Shown: one piece after another, positions 33,494 to 45,783 of the stretch
Position numbering within the stretch: position 1 is the first letter of the stretch
Layout: the number at the start of each line of letters is the position of its first letter
Assembly (NCBI GenBank): GCA_023078555.1
Contig: CM041202.1
Span: forward strand, 3,406,022-3,470,021
DNA: 64,000 nucleotides
Origin: Ulva prolifera
Taxonomy: Eukaryota > Chlorophyta > Ulvophyceae > Ulvales > Ulvaceae
Direction: 5' to 3'
Program-made: the position numbers and the translations under genes
Notes under the pieces: generated by a model
Databases searched by the model: none
The model's input: only the letters and a program-made list of their open reading frames with translations
What the model was told of the DNA's origin: nothing

Positions 33494-35820
33494 CTCCTCT
33501 GCTGAGGTGCTCCGGCGTGACCCTGCGCAGGACACACCGGAGGTGGCCAGGCACACCATGCATCGCACGCGTGCGATTGCTCGTGCAGCTGCCCACCCTG
33601 ACGTTGAAGTCCCTCCTCGGGTCCCAGGCCAGGCGCGCCTATCTAGGGCCCCTCCATCGCGCACTGTCGAGTATGTGGTGACTCGCAATGCGCAGCTCCA
33701 TGACCCTGGCATCGAAGCTGCATTCGTCCTGCCTATGCCTCCACCATCATCCGATGATCCGATGGACGAAGATGATGATGATGACGACGGCCCTGGCATA
33801 TATGACGAGGACGATGCATATGAGATGGAGGAGTACACCATCAGCGATGATGCACGGGCTGCGGCTCATCAGAATCGCTAGGCTCAGCGGGAGTAGGGAG
33901 TAATTCGGCCGCGGCCTCAGCATCTGGCGCGGAAGCAGTAGCTAAGCCCCTGTGAGGGGCTGAGGGGCTGAGACCTTCCTGGGAGGATGAGCCAGATGAA
34001 ATTGAGATGGAGTCCGGATCCGAATTAGGGGGAGAGATCCAGGCTGCCCCCTCTGCCACTGTTGGGGTTGATTTGCCTGATGAGGTAAGAGCCATTCCAG
34101 CTGCTCTTCCCCGCATTAAAATCAATCCTCTTGTACGCAGACGCCTTGTTCCTTTGGCTGTGGATGTAGCTGCTGTGCATGAGCCCGCGGGCTCTGATCT
34201 TGCTAGTAGTGAAACAGTAGTAGCTGACATCAAGTCTCCAGGCTGCAATCAGGACACATCAGCCGCGGCTGATTGTGGAGTGTCCGGTGCAGGCCTGAAG
34301 CATCAGCATGGGGAGCCTGGCGAGCAGCAGAGTGCTCAGCGTCGTGGGTCGCGCAGAGCAGCTGCCGCCAGGAAGCAGAAGCCTTCCGACCCTGATCTGC
34401 CTTCTATGAAGGAAGGACTCGTGGGTCCAGACAGGGATGCTTGGCTGCGTGCCATGCAGGAGGAGGTGGAAGCACTGGGTGAGCACGGGACATTTATGTT
34501 GTGCTATCTGCCTGCGGGTAAGAAGCTATCTCGGGCAAGTGGGTGTTCAAGATCAAGCGCGGACCTGCTGGTGAGATTCAGCGTTACAAGGCACGATATG
34601 TAGCTCGTGGTTTTTCTCAGGTGGAAGGGATAGATTTTTTCGAGACTTGGTCCCCTGTCGGTAGTTACGCGACACTGCGAGTGTTGCTGTCTATTGCTGC
34701 TCAGGAGGATCTGGAGATTAGGCATATAGATATACAATGTGCTTTTCTGAACGGTGACCTGGAAGAAGAGGTTTTCGTTGAACAGCCCCCGTACTTTACA
34801 GACGGGACAGCACGTGTATGGAAACTGCATAAAACACTGTATGGCCTGAAGCAAGCCGCTCGCGAGTGGCATAGAGCTTTAGTAAAGGTCTTGGCTGAAC
34901 TGGGGTTTGTGTGCGCACAAAGTGACCCTGGACTGTATGACAGAAAAACTGGTCGATGCTTTGTTTTTCTGTGGGTAGATGACTTATTCATTTTCAGCTG
35001 CTCCGCGGGGCTGCAGGAAATCATCAGTGTCATTCTCACAAAATTTGAAGGCAGAGATCTAGGTGACCTGTCTTGGGCACTTGGCACTGAGATCACGCGT
35101 GATCGAAAGGCCAAAACAATCACAATGACACAACGTACCAAAATCCAGAACTTGCTGGACAAGTACAGTATGTCTGTCTGTCGTAAATCTCCCACTCCAT
35201 TAGTGCCGCGGCAACAGCTAAGGAGTGTGAAAGAGCATCCTGACCTGGAGAAAGCCAGTGCTGCTGAGCATTCTAGGTTCATGAGTGCTGTAGGGAGCAT
35301 CCAGTATATTGCAGGAGTGACACGACCTGACCTGAGCTATGTGGCACATGCCCTGGCCCGGCACATGTCTAGTGATCTGAAGGAACATTGGTCTGCCGTG
35401 CAACATGTTCTGAGATACCTGCAGTCCACGAAGAATTTAGGAATAAAATTTGTAGGCTCTGAGGGACATGGGTGTTTACTAGAGGCTTTTTCAGACGCAG
35501 ATTTTGCGAATTCTGCAGATCTGAAGAGTGTGTCTGGTATGATTGTTCGGGTGTATTGGAACTGTGTTTTCTGGCGCTCGAAGAAGCAGAGTATAGTGGT
35601 TGGGGATACAACAGAGGCTGAGCTCATTGCGATGAGTGCGACAGCCAACGAGCTTATGTGGATGAAGCAGTTGCTTCTCGATGTGAAACTAGTCCCACAT
35701 AAGCCGACTCTGTGGGGTGATAATAAGAGTGCCAATATCTTGGCTGTGAATGCTGTGTCCACGGACAGATCCAAGCACATTCATTCATCAAGCTAGCTAG
35801 TGGGCTGCAGAGCCGTTAAC

Positions 35821-36093
35821 TGTGGAGCACTCAGGTCGTACGTCGGCGATGCACAGATCAGGGGATGTACTGTAATGCAGTGAGGCAATACAAGAACCAC
35901 GTAAGACTGTAAGAGAATGGTTACAGTAGACTTGGAGGCACATGACTATATGCCACCGATCAGTCAAGTCTACGGCGGTCATAATCACAGTGACCGCACA
36001 CAATCCTCACATGGATTGTGTTGGATTATGCTCATGCATATGATCATGCATATGTCCTAACATAACAGGAGTTGGGCCCGTGTACTACGTGGC

Positions 36094-36133
<40 letters not shown>

Positions 36134-36855
36134 AAATGCGCGATTTCTGGGGTGGCCAGATCACCGTCACACTGGTGCTAAATTCACTCGTTTTTTCTAT
36201 CAAATATCCCAATAATCACGTTCTTCAGGGGTGTATGAAGACATTTTCGCGAAATGTGGGCGGTAGGTGAGCTTATGAAGCTGAACAGACCACCGATTAG
36301 CAGCAATCAGGCATGGCACATGTCGTGACGCCTGCGATCACAAACGTATCGACCCCAGGAGACCTCTAAATACAATAAATGGCAGTATGCAGGCCTCAGG
36401 TTGGCCGATGCGCAACCGGGGCGACGGACATGCACTTGCTGCTACTGCATTCGGATGACGCAATGTTGCGGCGATCGTCCATCCGGGCCGCATGACTTGG
36501 CAGGACAACGCGAGCGATGCACGAATACATTTTGAACAAAAACAAACGTGTTTGCTGCAGCCTGTGGGCGCGTTGGGGCTCGATACAGGGCGTGCACCGT
36601 GTCCGCCCCACCATGAAAGGCACGCGTGCCCCCCACACGCCTGGCCGTCACGCGGACATCTGTCATCATACACCTCCGCGGTTTGGTCAGTAATGACGCA
36701 TTCGGGCGTCGATAGGCCGTCACGGCCCGTGGTCAGGCAGTGTTACGGCCACCCCATGATCCCGGGGGGGTTGCCACGTAGTACCGTGGCCACCACACTC
36801 ATGTGCGTACTTGCACGTCATGCATTGTGTCCCAGGATGGACCTCATTTATGACA
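35821..36855 (-). repeat. 3' LTR of minus-strand copia, split by a TIR element
   Basis: On the minus strand it begins TGTCATAAATGAGG at 36855, right after the stop and GGGGAG of the copia pol, and ends GCTCCACA at 35821. Without the 701-bp insertion and its duplication the LTR is about 330 bp, similar to the other copia family, whose TATA and TGTAA spacing it resembles loosely. Confidence 0.7.
36083..36783. mobile_element. 701-bp non-autonomous TIR element
   Basis: Inverted ends TACTACGTGGCAACCCCCC (left, 36083 onward) and its complement (to 36783) are flanked by CCGTG at 36078-36082 and 36784-36788. The left TIR runs into a C37 tract (36096-36132) while the right has only seven G. No credible ORF is present. 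A 5-bp duplication would fit some hAT-like families, but the superfamily is unassigned. Confidence 0.7.
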
Positions 36856-36860
36856 CTCCC

Positions 36861-39516
36861 CTAGAGACTAATCTGGACTGGCATCAGATGAAGTCTCTTC
36901 CGAACATCCTTCAATGCAGGACCTGGTAACATCTTCGTGAAGACATCAGCAAGCTGGTCTTTGGTCCCTACCCATTGTACTTGAATCTCGTATGCCTCTA
37001 CAAATTCACGGACCCTTAGGTGCCGCACTCGAATATGTTTAGACCCATCACTCGAGATTGGGTTTTGTTGGCTAGGATATTCGCACTTTTATTGTCTCCC
37101 CAAAGCATAGGTTTTTCTGGACGAAGATGCTGGTCTAACAACAACTGTTTAGACCACATCAACTCGGTTGCTGCACTACTCATAGCGATCAGCTCAGCCT
37201 CAGTTGTATCACCAGCAGTGATAGGCTGTCGCTTCAACCTCCAAAATACTGTGTTGCCATAGACCCTTAGGACTAGGCCACTCACACTTTTCAGGCCTTT
37301 GTCATTCGCGAAATCAGCATCTGAATAGCCTTCCAGCAAACAGCTCTTTGAGGAGCCCTCAAACACTGGACCTAGTTCCTTCGTGGACTGCAGGTATCTC
37401 ATTATATGTTGCACCGCTGGCCAATGCTCCTTTAAACTACACCCCATATGTTTGGCCAAAACATTGCAGGCATAAGAAATATCAGGCCGCGTAACTACAG
37501 CAATATATTGGAGGCCTCCTACAGCACTATATTGGAGGCCTCCTACAGCACTCATGAATCTAGCGTGCTCAGCCTAGTCTGCTACCTCAAGTTCGGGATG
37601 ATCCTTAGCACTCCTCAACTGTTGCCTTGGCACCAGCGGAGTCGGACTAGGTCGGCAATCTGCCATGCTGAATTTCTCTAGCAGGTTCACTACTTTCTGC
37701 TGCTGAGATAGAGAGATGATTTTCTGCTTCCTATGCTTGGTGATTGAGGCACCTAGTGCCCACGCCAAGTCACCAAGGTCTCTACCTTCAAATGCTTTGA
37801 GGATCTGATCGATCAACTCCTTCAGGCCCGTAGACCGTCCAAAGATAAAAAGATCATCGACCCACAGAAATATGAAACACCTACCAGTTTTTCAACATAT
37901 AGTGCTGGGTCCGAATGTGATCTCACAAAACCCATTTCACCTAGCAAACGTGCAAGGGCCTTGTGCCATTCACGTGCAGCCTGCTTCAATCTATACAAAG
38001 TCTTAAGCAATTTCCACACACGATTTGTACCATCATTCATGATAGGAGGCTGTTCAACGTAGACAGTCTCATTCATTACCCCATTCAGAAAGGCACACAT
38101 GATATCGACATGCTTCATTCCTAAGTCCTCTACTGCAGCGACCGAAAGCAATGCACGCAAAGTAGCATAGCTCCCTACAGGAGCCCACGTTTCAAAGAAA
38201 TCAATTCCCTCTTCCTGGGTAAAACCCCTAGCTACATACCGTGCCTTGTAACGCTGGATCTACCCTGTGGGTCCCCTCTTTTATCTTATAGACCCACCTA
38301 CCAGAAATGGCCTTGGCCCCTACTGGCAGCTCAACGAGCTCATAAGTTCCGTGCTCGCTCAACGAAGTCACCTCCTCCTTCATAGCACCATGCCACTTCT
38401 CGGCATCTTCTCCAGCTAAGGCCTGTTTCCAAGGCGGGCTATCAGGATCAAAAGGCTTCATCTTCTTAATGGCTGCAAGCCGACGGGATGAACGTCGCTG
38501 GGCTGACTTACCGCCACCAAGCTCCCCATGCTTGGTCACCTCTGCACCAGTCACTGCACTGTCAGCCGTAGCCAACATGCTTGATGTGTCGGCTACCTTT
38601 GGTGCTACTGTCTGCTCACTCACTGTGCTATGCTCTATATCAACACTAGCTTCTACGACAGCAACATCTGCATGTGGAATCAAGCGCTTGCGTACAAGCG
38701 GGTTCCATTTGTGTCTAACCGGGGCCGACTGCTCTTCTTGCCCTTGGGCATCAGCAGCAGTGTCATGCAAATCAAAACTAACTTCTTTAGCAGGATGCAT
38801 AGACTCCCCAGCGACAGGTGAGTTTGGGGCCGGACTTGCCTCTCCCCTGGAGATAAATCCACCCAGATGCTCGCGCATGTAGTCCATCCCATGCTCCAAG
38901 CTGCGAGCCGTAGCCCGTTCGCCTGAAGCCCTGGGGATGGGTCCCCCAATATCTCCCATGGCCCCTCGCGGCGGGCCAGCTGATCCCGCAGCGGAAGAGC
39001 TTGGTTGATGTTGTATCTCCATGTCGCGGACACTCACCTCATCTACTCTGCCAGAGTCGCCAGCGAGAGATCTCCCCGGAGATGTGAAGCTCTTCACCCT
39101 CTGGCTGACGTGTGCGGCCGATGGCGACATGTCGATGTTGGAGTGCTCAAGCTCCCGAAAGCGGTTGACGTTGGAGTGATTGTTGACGCGCTCGATGTTC
39201 TCACCTGGCTGGAGGTGCAAATCAGCAGCGCCTCAGCGTAGCTCCTGACTACCCACTACCGCATGGACGTTCTCCACTACCTCAGGAGTTGTCTGTCTAG
39301 ACTTCCGCTGTAGCTCCCCTGAACCGAGGTCATCCCCCAGCCCCAAAACTACATGCTCAAACTCTGCGGCTAGGCTATCGTCGATGTACCCCGAATCATG
39401 CAGGTCAACAAGATTCTTGCCTATGGCCATCCCGTCAAAATCAGACTCAGCAGCGCCGTGCACTTGCATGTACTGCTTGCGAGCAGCAACTGCATCGACA
39501 TCTGACAACGGGGGCG
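36861..39516 (-). pseudogene. Minus-strand copia pol pseudogene
   Basis: Reading from 39516 down are an acidic linker, RT (WVYKIKEG near 38270; VDIMCAFLNG near 38100), the C-terminal RT part (37816-37574) and RNase H (EGYSDADFANDKGLKS near 37300). The C-terminus DQLADVFTKMLPGPAL lies near 36940, with TAG at 36861. Frameshifts occur near 38260, 37890 and 37560, and an SAVGGLQY segment is duplicated near 37540. Gag, protease and integrase are missing because a different LTR starts at 39518. It belongs to a related but distinct copia family. Confidence 0.88.
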
Positions 39517-39517
39517 C

Positions 39518-39862
39518 TGTCACAATGCATGAGCCTGCGGGCAGCAGTGTGGTGACAGGTGCACCCATGCACAGTCGATCTGCGGATCCAATGCAGGGGT
39601 AAGCCGCCAGCGGGATTGTCCCGGTGTAGCGAGGGAGGTCCTGCGAGGGTCTCTCGCCGTAACCTTGAGTGTTCAGTGTGCATATAAGGATGTGCACACT
39701 ATGATCTGTAACCATTCTTCTTACTGTTTCACGGTATTAGCATCTCCTCCTAGCATCTCCTCGGTTCTACCTCTGTGCGCAGAAGGTATGGAAATGCTGG
39801 CTACCTAACTTGACCTGCATAAGGACTGCGCGTCTGACCTGCATAGGATAGCGTTTCTGACA
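39518..39862 (+). repeat. Copia LTR, further copy
   Basis: A 345-bp LTR of the young-copia family, TGTCAC to CTGACA, with many substitutions. It is followed by TGGTATCGGTG and about 300 bases of matching leader. Confidence 0.88.
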
Positions 39863-40163
39863 TGGTATCGGTGAATGTTAGCGTGTTGTCTGTTATGGTC
39901 TTGTTCAGGACGCCGTTGGCCAAAGTCTGTGCGCAGACACGGCAGGCATTCCACTGTTCTGCCGGCGCTCAGACCGCGGTCACAAGCGCAGGCATCATTA
40001 AGCAGTCTCGTAGCATATTGTTGTTAGATACAATTCGAGACACTTGTTTTTAATGATCAGCGCTGAGAAAAGCGAATGCGTTCGCGTATTTTCTCAACCT
40101 GTAGGCTCGCGAGCCATCAATCGGTCAGTTGCTGCTCGCAACAAAGAATCGTCTGTCTTAATT
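39863..40163 (+). mobile_element. Truncated copia leader
   Basis: The leader matches the young copia from the primer site to about 30 bases before the gag ATG. Similarity stops at about 40163, so this copy consists of LTR plus leader only. Confidence 0.8.
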
Positions 40164-40397
40164 TTACGGGGTGCCCGCCCTGGATATGTGTTCATCGGTG
40201 TATGCATGCGCCAATGTAGGATGCACCCTAAGCCCGCTGTGGCGTGGCATGATGGCAGGCGCGTGGGCTGCTAATGGCTCGGTGCGAGTGCTTGTTGGAC
40301 GGCATCTCGGTGTGAGGACAAGTAGGTGTAATAGTCTGTGATTATTGTGTTGATGGACGTGGTGTGCGCCGCTGTTCAAGTCGCAGCGTTCAATGTT

Positions 40398-40650
40398 TCA
40401 CTGCGTGCTTCGAGCATGGTGTGGTATTCGAGCTGCGACCAGACGTATTGTGGTGCATGTGTCTAGGACGCCATCATCATCATCATCAGCAGCCTCATAT
40501 GCCTCAAGCAATTCATCAGCTTGGCCATATAATTCTATCATTCTATCCTCAATATACTGTGCACGATCTTTCTTTTTAGCCTGCCATGCCTTCAGTGCTC
40601 TCACATTGTGAAATATATAAACTAGTTTGTGAGCCCGGTCCACATGTCAT
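40398..40650 (-). pseudogene. hAT transposase C-terminal exon
   Basis: The minus-strand frame RAHKLVYIFHNVRALKAWQA followed by charged residues and a DDDDD tail matches what follows the dimerisation motif in hAT transposases. The expected preceding motif (ERNWS...RRNRL) lies at 63.7-63.9 kb, and the gypsy and CACTA insertions separate the two. The gene is therefore probably one hAT transposase split at an intron. Confidence 0.65.
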
Positions 40651-41081
40651 GATCTTACAAAGGCCCTGAACCAGGATGGTTCCAAGGCAGCTAGGCATGT
40701 GAGTGGCCTAGACAAGACAAGCTTATGAGCTCAAGTAATAGGGAGTAAGCTGAACTAACTGTCACCATGCGAATTGATACAGTCTTAAGTGCAAATACAA
40801 TGCCCTAAAGTACCTATGAGAACGCCAGTCTTGCTTGATCTTGACTTGGTACTACTTGACTTGAACTCGAATCTTGTATCTTGATATCTTAATTAGTTTG
40901 AATGCACCTTCTTACACTCCCTTTCAACACTGCTCCGCACCGACGCCTTTGCTCCCCCTTACATGCTCATAACTCAGAGCTCTGCCTATTCTTCACTGTC
41001 AGCTCGGCACGTCACAACATAGAGGCCGTTCCTCCCGATGTAATTGATAGTATTTCAATTTCGTTCTCAGCCCCAATCGGC
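40651..41081. other. hAT-side flank of the gypsy element
   Basis: AT-richer non-coding DNA, interpreted as hAT intron or spacer. CATGATCTTACAAAGG occurs at its left edge (about 40651) and again at about 41311, just beyond the left LTR-like repeat. No target duplication for the gypsy was found here. Confidence 0.35.
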
Positions 41082-41305
41082 CGAGCATCCTCAACGATGA
41101 GAAGGCTTATGAGCACTGCAACTACACCAAGCAGTGCAGAGACAAGCGTGCATCAGATCTGATGGCACGGCTGAGCGCAATGTCGTGCATGCATGCATGT
41201 GCAGACGTATGCACGCAGCGTGAGTGCATTTACGGGCAGCCGCGCTGGCTGGAGCAATGCTAGCAACGAGCACGGCTCAGTTACATAGCTAGGCCACGAC
41301 ATTCA
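41082..41305 (-). repeat. Gypsy LTR, 3' copy
   Basis: It shares nearly every base with 63481-63704, including a GCATGCATGCATGTGCAGACG stretch and the TGTCGTGG start, with a few substitutions. The other end does not show a clean CA. Confidence 0.7.
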
Positions 41306-41345
41306 TGGCATGATCTTACAAAGGCGCCGATGGGGATAGCAAGCG

Positions 41346-42893
41346 CTAACTCGTGAGTTGCGCTGCCGCGTGATCGGGCGGTGGCCGCATCGACATGCAT
41401 GAGGCGTGCAAGAGCTTCTCTAACACGTCCGCCACAGTCGTGCATCGGGCCACACGTTCTAAGTGTATTGGAAAGTGGCGCACTTCCTGACCTGGCACTT
41501 GGCGCATTGTGCGCAGGAAAGCCTGAGTTTCAGAAATGCTTTCGACAACAAATGGGCCTGTGACCGCATTTTTCTTGCCCAGTCCGCGTTCTAGGACATA
41601 AGCAAGGTCTCCAGGTTGCAATTTCCTCCCCCTCCTAGGCTTGCGAATGGCCAGAAGGTGGGCTTGCCTGTCAGCATTGCGTTGCTGCGAACGGAGGATG
41701 CGATCGTATACGCGCGCAGCCACAAGCTCTGCGCGGGCGTCGCTCTCACGCACATAATCGTCCTCGGGCATGGCAGAAATCTTGACGGCTGCCATGCAGG
41801 GGTGCGCATCGGACGCGCCCACCGGAGACGGCAGCCGGAGGCGGTGTGCCATCACGAACTCATTCGGCGCATAACCGGTCACTGTATGCCGGCGTTGCAT
41901 GTATTCCATGCGTGTCTGCGGAAGCAGCGCGGGCCAATCATGGATGGCACCGGCAACTTTTGCCGCCAACATGGTCTTCATTGTGCGCACGAGTCGCTCG
42001 GCGGCGCCGTTGGACTGGGGGTGGTACGCTGAGGTCTGGACGTGGTCAATGCCAAAACATTCCAGCTGATGCCGGAAGGCACCGGCAAATTCTGTCCCAT
42101 TATCCGTGGTCACCCATTCCGGGATTCCGTAGCGCATGAACCAGAAGTCATGCACGGCACGAGCGACTGTATCGGCACTCTTGTCTCGCAGCGGTACGAA
42201 TTCCGCTACCTTTGTGAAATAATCCACCATTAGGCACACATACCCTTGGCCGGTCTGTGCCGTGGACAAGGTGGCTTTGGTGCGCCCTGCCTTGCCACGC
42301 ACTGGCGCCGCTTTCACCTCACGGAGGGGAAACGGGCCAGCAAGGTCAATGTGCACATGGCAGAACGGCTTGTTCATGCGGGGAAGCTGCACATCTGCCA
42401 CATGTTGCAATTCCAACCGCTTGACTTGGCAAGCATGGCACTGTTCAATATAAGCTGCTGCATCCAGCTTGATGCCTTGCCAATGGTAGTGCTGATGTAG
42501 CACGGCCAGTGTTTGGCTCACGCCAGCATGTCCCATGCGATCATGATACGCTCCAATCAGTCCCCAGCGGAATGCCACAGGGGGCACCGCTAGCCACAAA
42601 CGGTCGCCTGTGCGCAATTGCGTATGCTCGAGCAGCCATTCCGGGCGATTCGGATGCAATCGCAAGGTGGCAGCCTTCTTACGGACTTTGCGTTTCAGCG
42701 CTTTGGGCATATCCGGGTGGAACACTGCTTCCGCCGCAGCACGCGCGTGCTGCGACGCTGCTTCCGGGTAGCGGTCACCGCTTGATGCGTGGGAGTTCAG
42801 GGACGCGACCACGGCACGCTCCTGATGTTGAACATACGCACATACCAAATCCACCACATCTGGGTGGTGCGGATATCCACGCCGCAACACCAT
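41346..42893 (-). pseudogene. Gypsy integrase fragment
   Basis: An open 515-codon frame with an HHCC zinc region (HDRMGHAGVSQTLAVLHQHY...CHAC), a core with DLAGPF, TDNGTEF and GAAERLVRTM carrying the three acidic residues, then a GPY/F-like module (PGDLAYVL...VTGPFVV). This is the C-terminal pol of Ty3/gypsy. The frame is intact, but RT and RNase H are missing upstream. Confidence 0.85.
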
Positions 42894-43534
42894 GTGAGTA
42901 TAGTGTCTGTGAGCTGGTCGCTCGTGACTTGAGCTACCTCCGTTGTGGCACTGGCGAGTTGTGCTTTCTCGACCGCGGCTCGGCGGATACTCCCTTCTGT
43001 GCGCAATTGCCTTTGCCTCAGGTGATACTGAGTACGCCTACAGAATGTGCGGGGCACGCCTGAATGCTCCGCGCATGAATCTGCTGCAGATTTCGGCAGT
43101 TCCGCGACATTATTTCCGAGAGGTGCAGCCTCGATCAGGACACGGTGCTCCTCCGGAATTGCACTAGGGTCAAAACCCAGCTTCTGGTCGTGTGAAGGGT
43201 CAGGCACACGTAACGACGATTGTGTCGCAGTGTCCTCCCCCTCCTCCGGCGTGTTACACATCGTGTGCGACCTGCAACACGAGTTTACGTGGGCGAACTC
43301 ATCACCCACTAAATCGCCACCGTCGATGACTGGTGTAATAACGAAGGGCAAGGGGCGGCTTGCAGAAAGCTTTGCTTCCCAAGGACATATCCACAAGGGC
43401 ACTGCCTTGAGAGTCCGTGGAACATGTGTATGTCCCCTTTGAAATGCTATCGAAAACCCCTGCCAGTGCAGCATTTGTGGGGGACGGGTCTTTAAACGAG
43501 CGGACCCAGCGGCGTGCAGACACTCTCAACTCAG
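42894..43534 (-). pseudogene. Collapsed pol region of the gypsy
   Basis: About 640 bases lie where roughly 2 kb of RT and RNase H would be expected. Short frames (for example FKDPSPTNAALAGVFDSISK near 43480) may be RNase H remnants. No RT active-site motif is visible. Confidence 0.5.
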
Positions 43535-45783
43535 TCATTGAGATGAATCGGTGACGGCGCCACTGAGTTGCGTGGGCGTGAGGCGTTTGCCGGTAACATT
43601 CCATATCATCCACGGGGTCTGGAGATGGAGAATCTGGCAGAACCCAGCATCAGTGGGGTCGCGGCCCCGTAACAGATTCTGAAGCCCTTTAGGGAAATAC
43701 AACCCATATCCTTTCGGCACACCCAGGAAGATGGAAGTAACTCCCATTGACGTAGACAAGGGGTATGGCGGCGGATAGGGGGCATTGAATTTCCTGCGGA
43801 ACCTAAGTCCGAGGACAACGTCTGCCGGGGCGACGTCGACGAGCGTACAATACACCGGATAGCACGTGCAACCAAGGCGCAAGTGAATCAACACCATGTG
43901 GTCATGCCGCGTCGCGTCCCCATGGAAACCGGTGAGGGTGACAGGCCGCTTCATTTTGATACCATGAGGCTTGCCTATGTCACGGTTGTCATTGAACGCA
44001 GGGTGACCCTTTTCCCAATCTGCTTTGTGCTTCTGCCAAGCAGATTTGGTTATGGTGTTGAGTTCTGCGCCCTCATCGAAAGCGACTTTCAGCCCCTGAG
44101 GGTGATTTTTCGCGCCGGCGCGGGGAACGCTAGATGTCAAGAACCCTGTGCACTTCCGCATCTCGGCGAACGGAACGTTAAAGGTGGTTGTCTTGCCCGG
44201 CAATTTTGTCCATTCTGCACTGGAACAGAGGATCTTGGACCACGGAGCGGTGGTAGCGCTAGGGTCAGCGCCAGGGTCGCGATCACCACGACCACCGCCA
44301 CGGCCACGGCCGCGACCACCACGACCACCGCCACGGCCACGGCCGCAACCTCTGCCGTGCCCAGTGGGAGTGCCACGCTCCGTTGGAGTAGCACCACTCG
44401 CGGCGACAGCCGCAGACGCAGCTGCCGAGGCAGCACGCCGGGGCTGTGCTGAATGCTCAGCTTGCTCACGGTCAAGCATATGGCACAACGGCCGATTGGG
44501 CTCTAGATCCCCCAAGTTATACTCGTCGGACGTCTCTGTGACGCCCTGCTCAAGCAAGTGTTTGCGAGCCACAGTATGGAAAACGCGACCGAGCGTGTCG
44601 GTGCAATGTGTACCCCCAAATAACGTTATGTACAACACCGGGGTAAGTTTGGCGCGCACGTTGTGCAATCTATACACACGCACATTATCATCTATGTGAC
44701 GCGTGAACAGCTTGTCTGGCTTTTGCATGTGCCGGTCTGGTAGCACAGTGAGGCTTGTCGACAACTCCGAATGTTTGTCTAGGAAGTTGGACCGCACTAG
44801 ACGCAGCAAGGTGTCCGGGGTGCGATTCGCATCGCTGGACGCGCTCAGGTGCACGTGGAATTCTACAGGGAACATGGCCAGCAAGCGGTCATGTGTCCAC
44901 CTGTCCGAAATCACCCCCGGCAACCGTTCAGCAAACGCGCGAAACTTCACAGATTTCTCGTGGGCGCGCGCCAGCCAGTTACCCATGTCCGTGACGCCAT
45001 GCACAAACTGCAACGACTTGTCCACCAGAGTTTTCCCCCAAAATTCGGCCAAAGCTAGGCGTTTGGTAGGATTTTTCTCCTCATCCGCGGAGTCGAGCAT
45101 TGTCATGAGTTCCGTAAAGGCTGCGTCTGAGGTGATACCAGCAGCAATCGACGAAGCTTTAGCCTCTGCTCGTGTGCCTTTGTCTTCCGCGTGGAAGATC
45201 GCAGCTTCACCTGGTGCCGGTGGCTTTGATGCAGCGGCAGGCGCCGGAGACGCACATGAGGCCTGCGAAAGCACACGCGGCGGCAACACCGCCGACACCG
45301 GCAGGTGGTGCGCCAGCAAGCCGGACGACGCACGTGGCAACCCACTAGAGAAGTCAAGAAGATCAATGTCTGTGACCAAAGGGGGCAGGCTAGTGCCGGA
45401 TGCATATGGTGCGGACGTCGACGAGGACGAACTAGTGCTGACGTGGGCCAGTGCCTAAACTCGTGCGGACACCGCTGCCAGTACATACCGGGACTCTGCT
45501 TGGGCGTTCATTTCTGCCGCTGCAGCTCGCGAAAGAGTAGTGATGTCGTTGCGGAGAGCACGAATCTCCTCGAGCAATTCATTGTGCAAGTCACGGTGCC
45601 TATCCTCACTCTGCTGAAGGACAGTCCTGATGCTGGCTTGCTGCTCACTCACACGAGTAAGAATGCCAGTATGCGTGGTGGCCTGCGCCAACAGTGTCTG
45701 AATGGACTGCGTCAACTCAGCGCGTGCAGCTTGTGAATCCTGTACAATCGCACGCAGGAGCTCTTGCTGTGATATCTGCTGTA
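43535..45783 (-). pseudogene. Gypsy gag-protease, one in-frame stop
   Basis: A long frame of about 749 codons. From the insertion point at 45783 it gives a coiled-coil N-terminus (QQISQQELLRAIVQ...), one in-frame TAG at 45455-45457, then in the same frame the gag body, an RG/GRGRG-rich nucleic-acid-binding stretch near 44300, and a retropepsin-like domain (FDEGAELNTITK near 44070; VVLGLRFRRKF near 43800). The active-site triplet is DEG instead of DTG/DSG, so activity is doubtful. The start codon lies on the other side of the CACTA element. Confidence 0.75.

Larger units (their letters stand above)
30258..35810 (+). pseudogene. Pol half of the old host copia
   Basis: It continues from the gag break: zinc knuckle, protease (IDSGSDIHIVG near 30514), integrase core (ADLAGPITP near 31930, HTDKGGEF near 32130), linker, RT (34543 onward, WVDDLFIF near 34974) and RNase H. 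It is broken by a stop at about 30951, frameshifts near 32540, 32650 and 34525, further stops near 33881 and 33955, three solo LTR insertions, and a deletion of about 150 bases before the C-terminus. The longest surviving frame, 34543-35796, keeps RT and most of RNase H. No 3' LTR follows; an unrelated minus-strand LTR starts at 35821. Confidence 0.9.

Noticed and set aside
36338..36929. ORFs inside the 701-bp TIR element
   Set aside because: They have no domain similarity and overlap TIR and LTR sequence; the element is treated as non-autonomous.
40150..40165. hAT right terminus (GGGGTGCCCGCCCTG)
   Set aside because: It resembles a complement of CAGGG-type hAT ends, but its orientation points away from the hAT exons and no partner end was found.
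41091..41273. Cys-rich ORF (KAYEHCNYTKQC...) present at both 41 and 63.5 kb
   Set aside because: The repeated ORF follows from the direct LTR-like repeats that flank the gypsy element, so it is not evidence of a gene.
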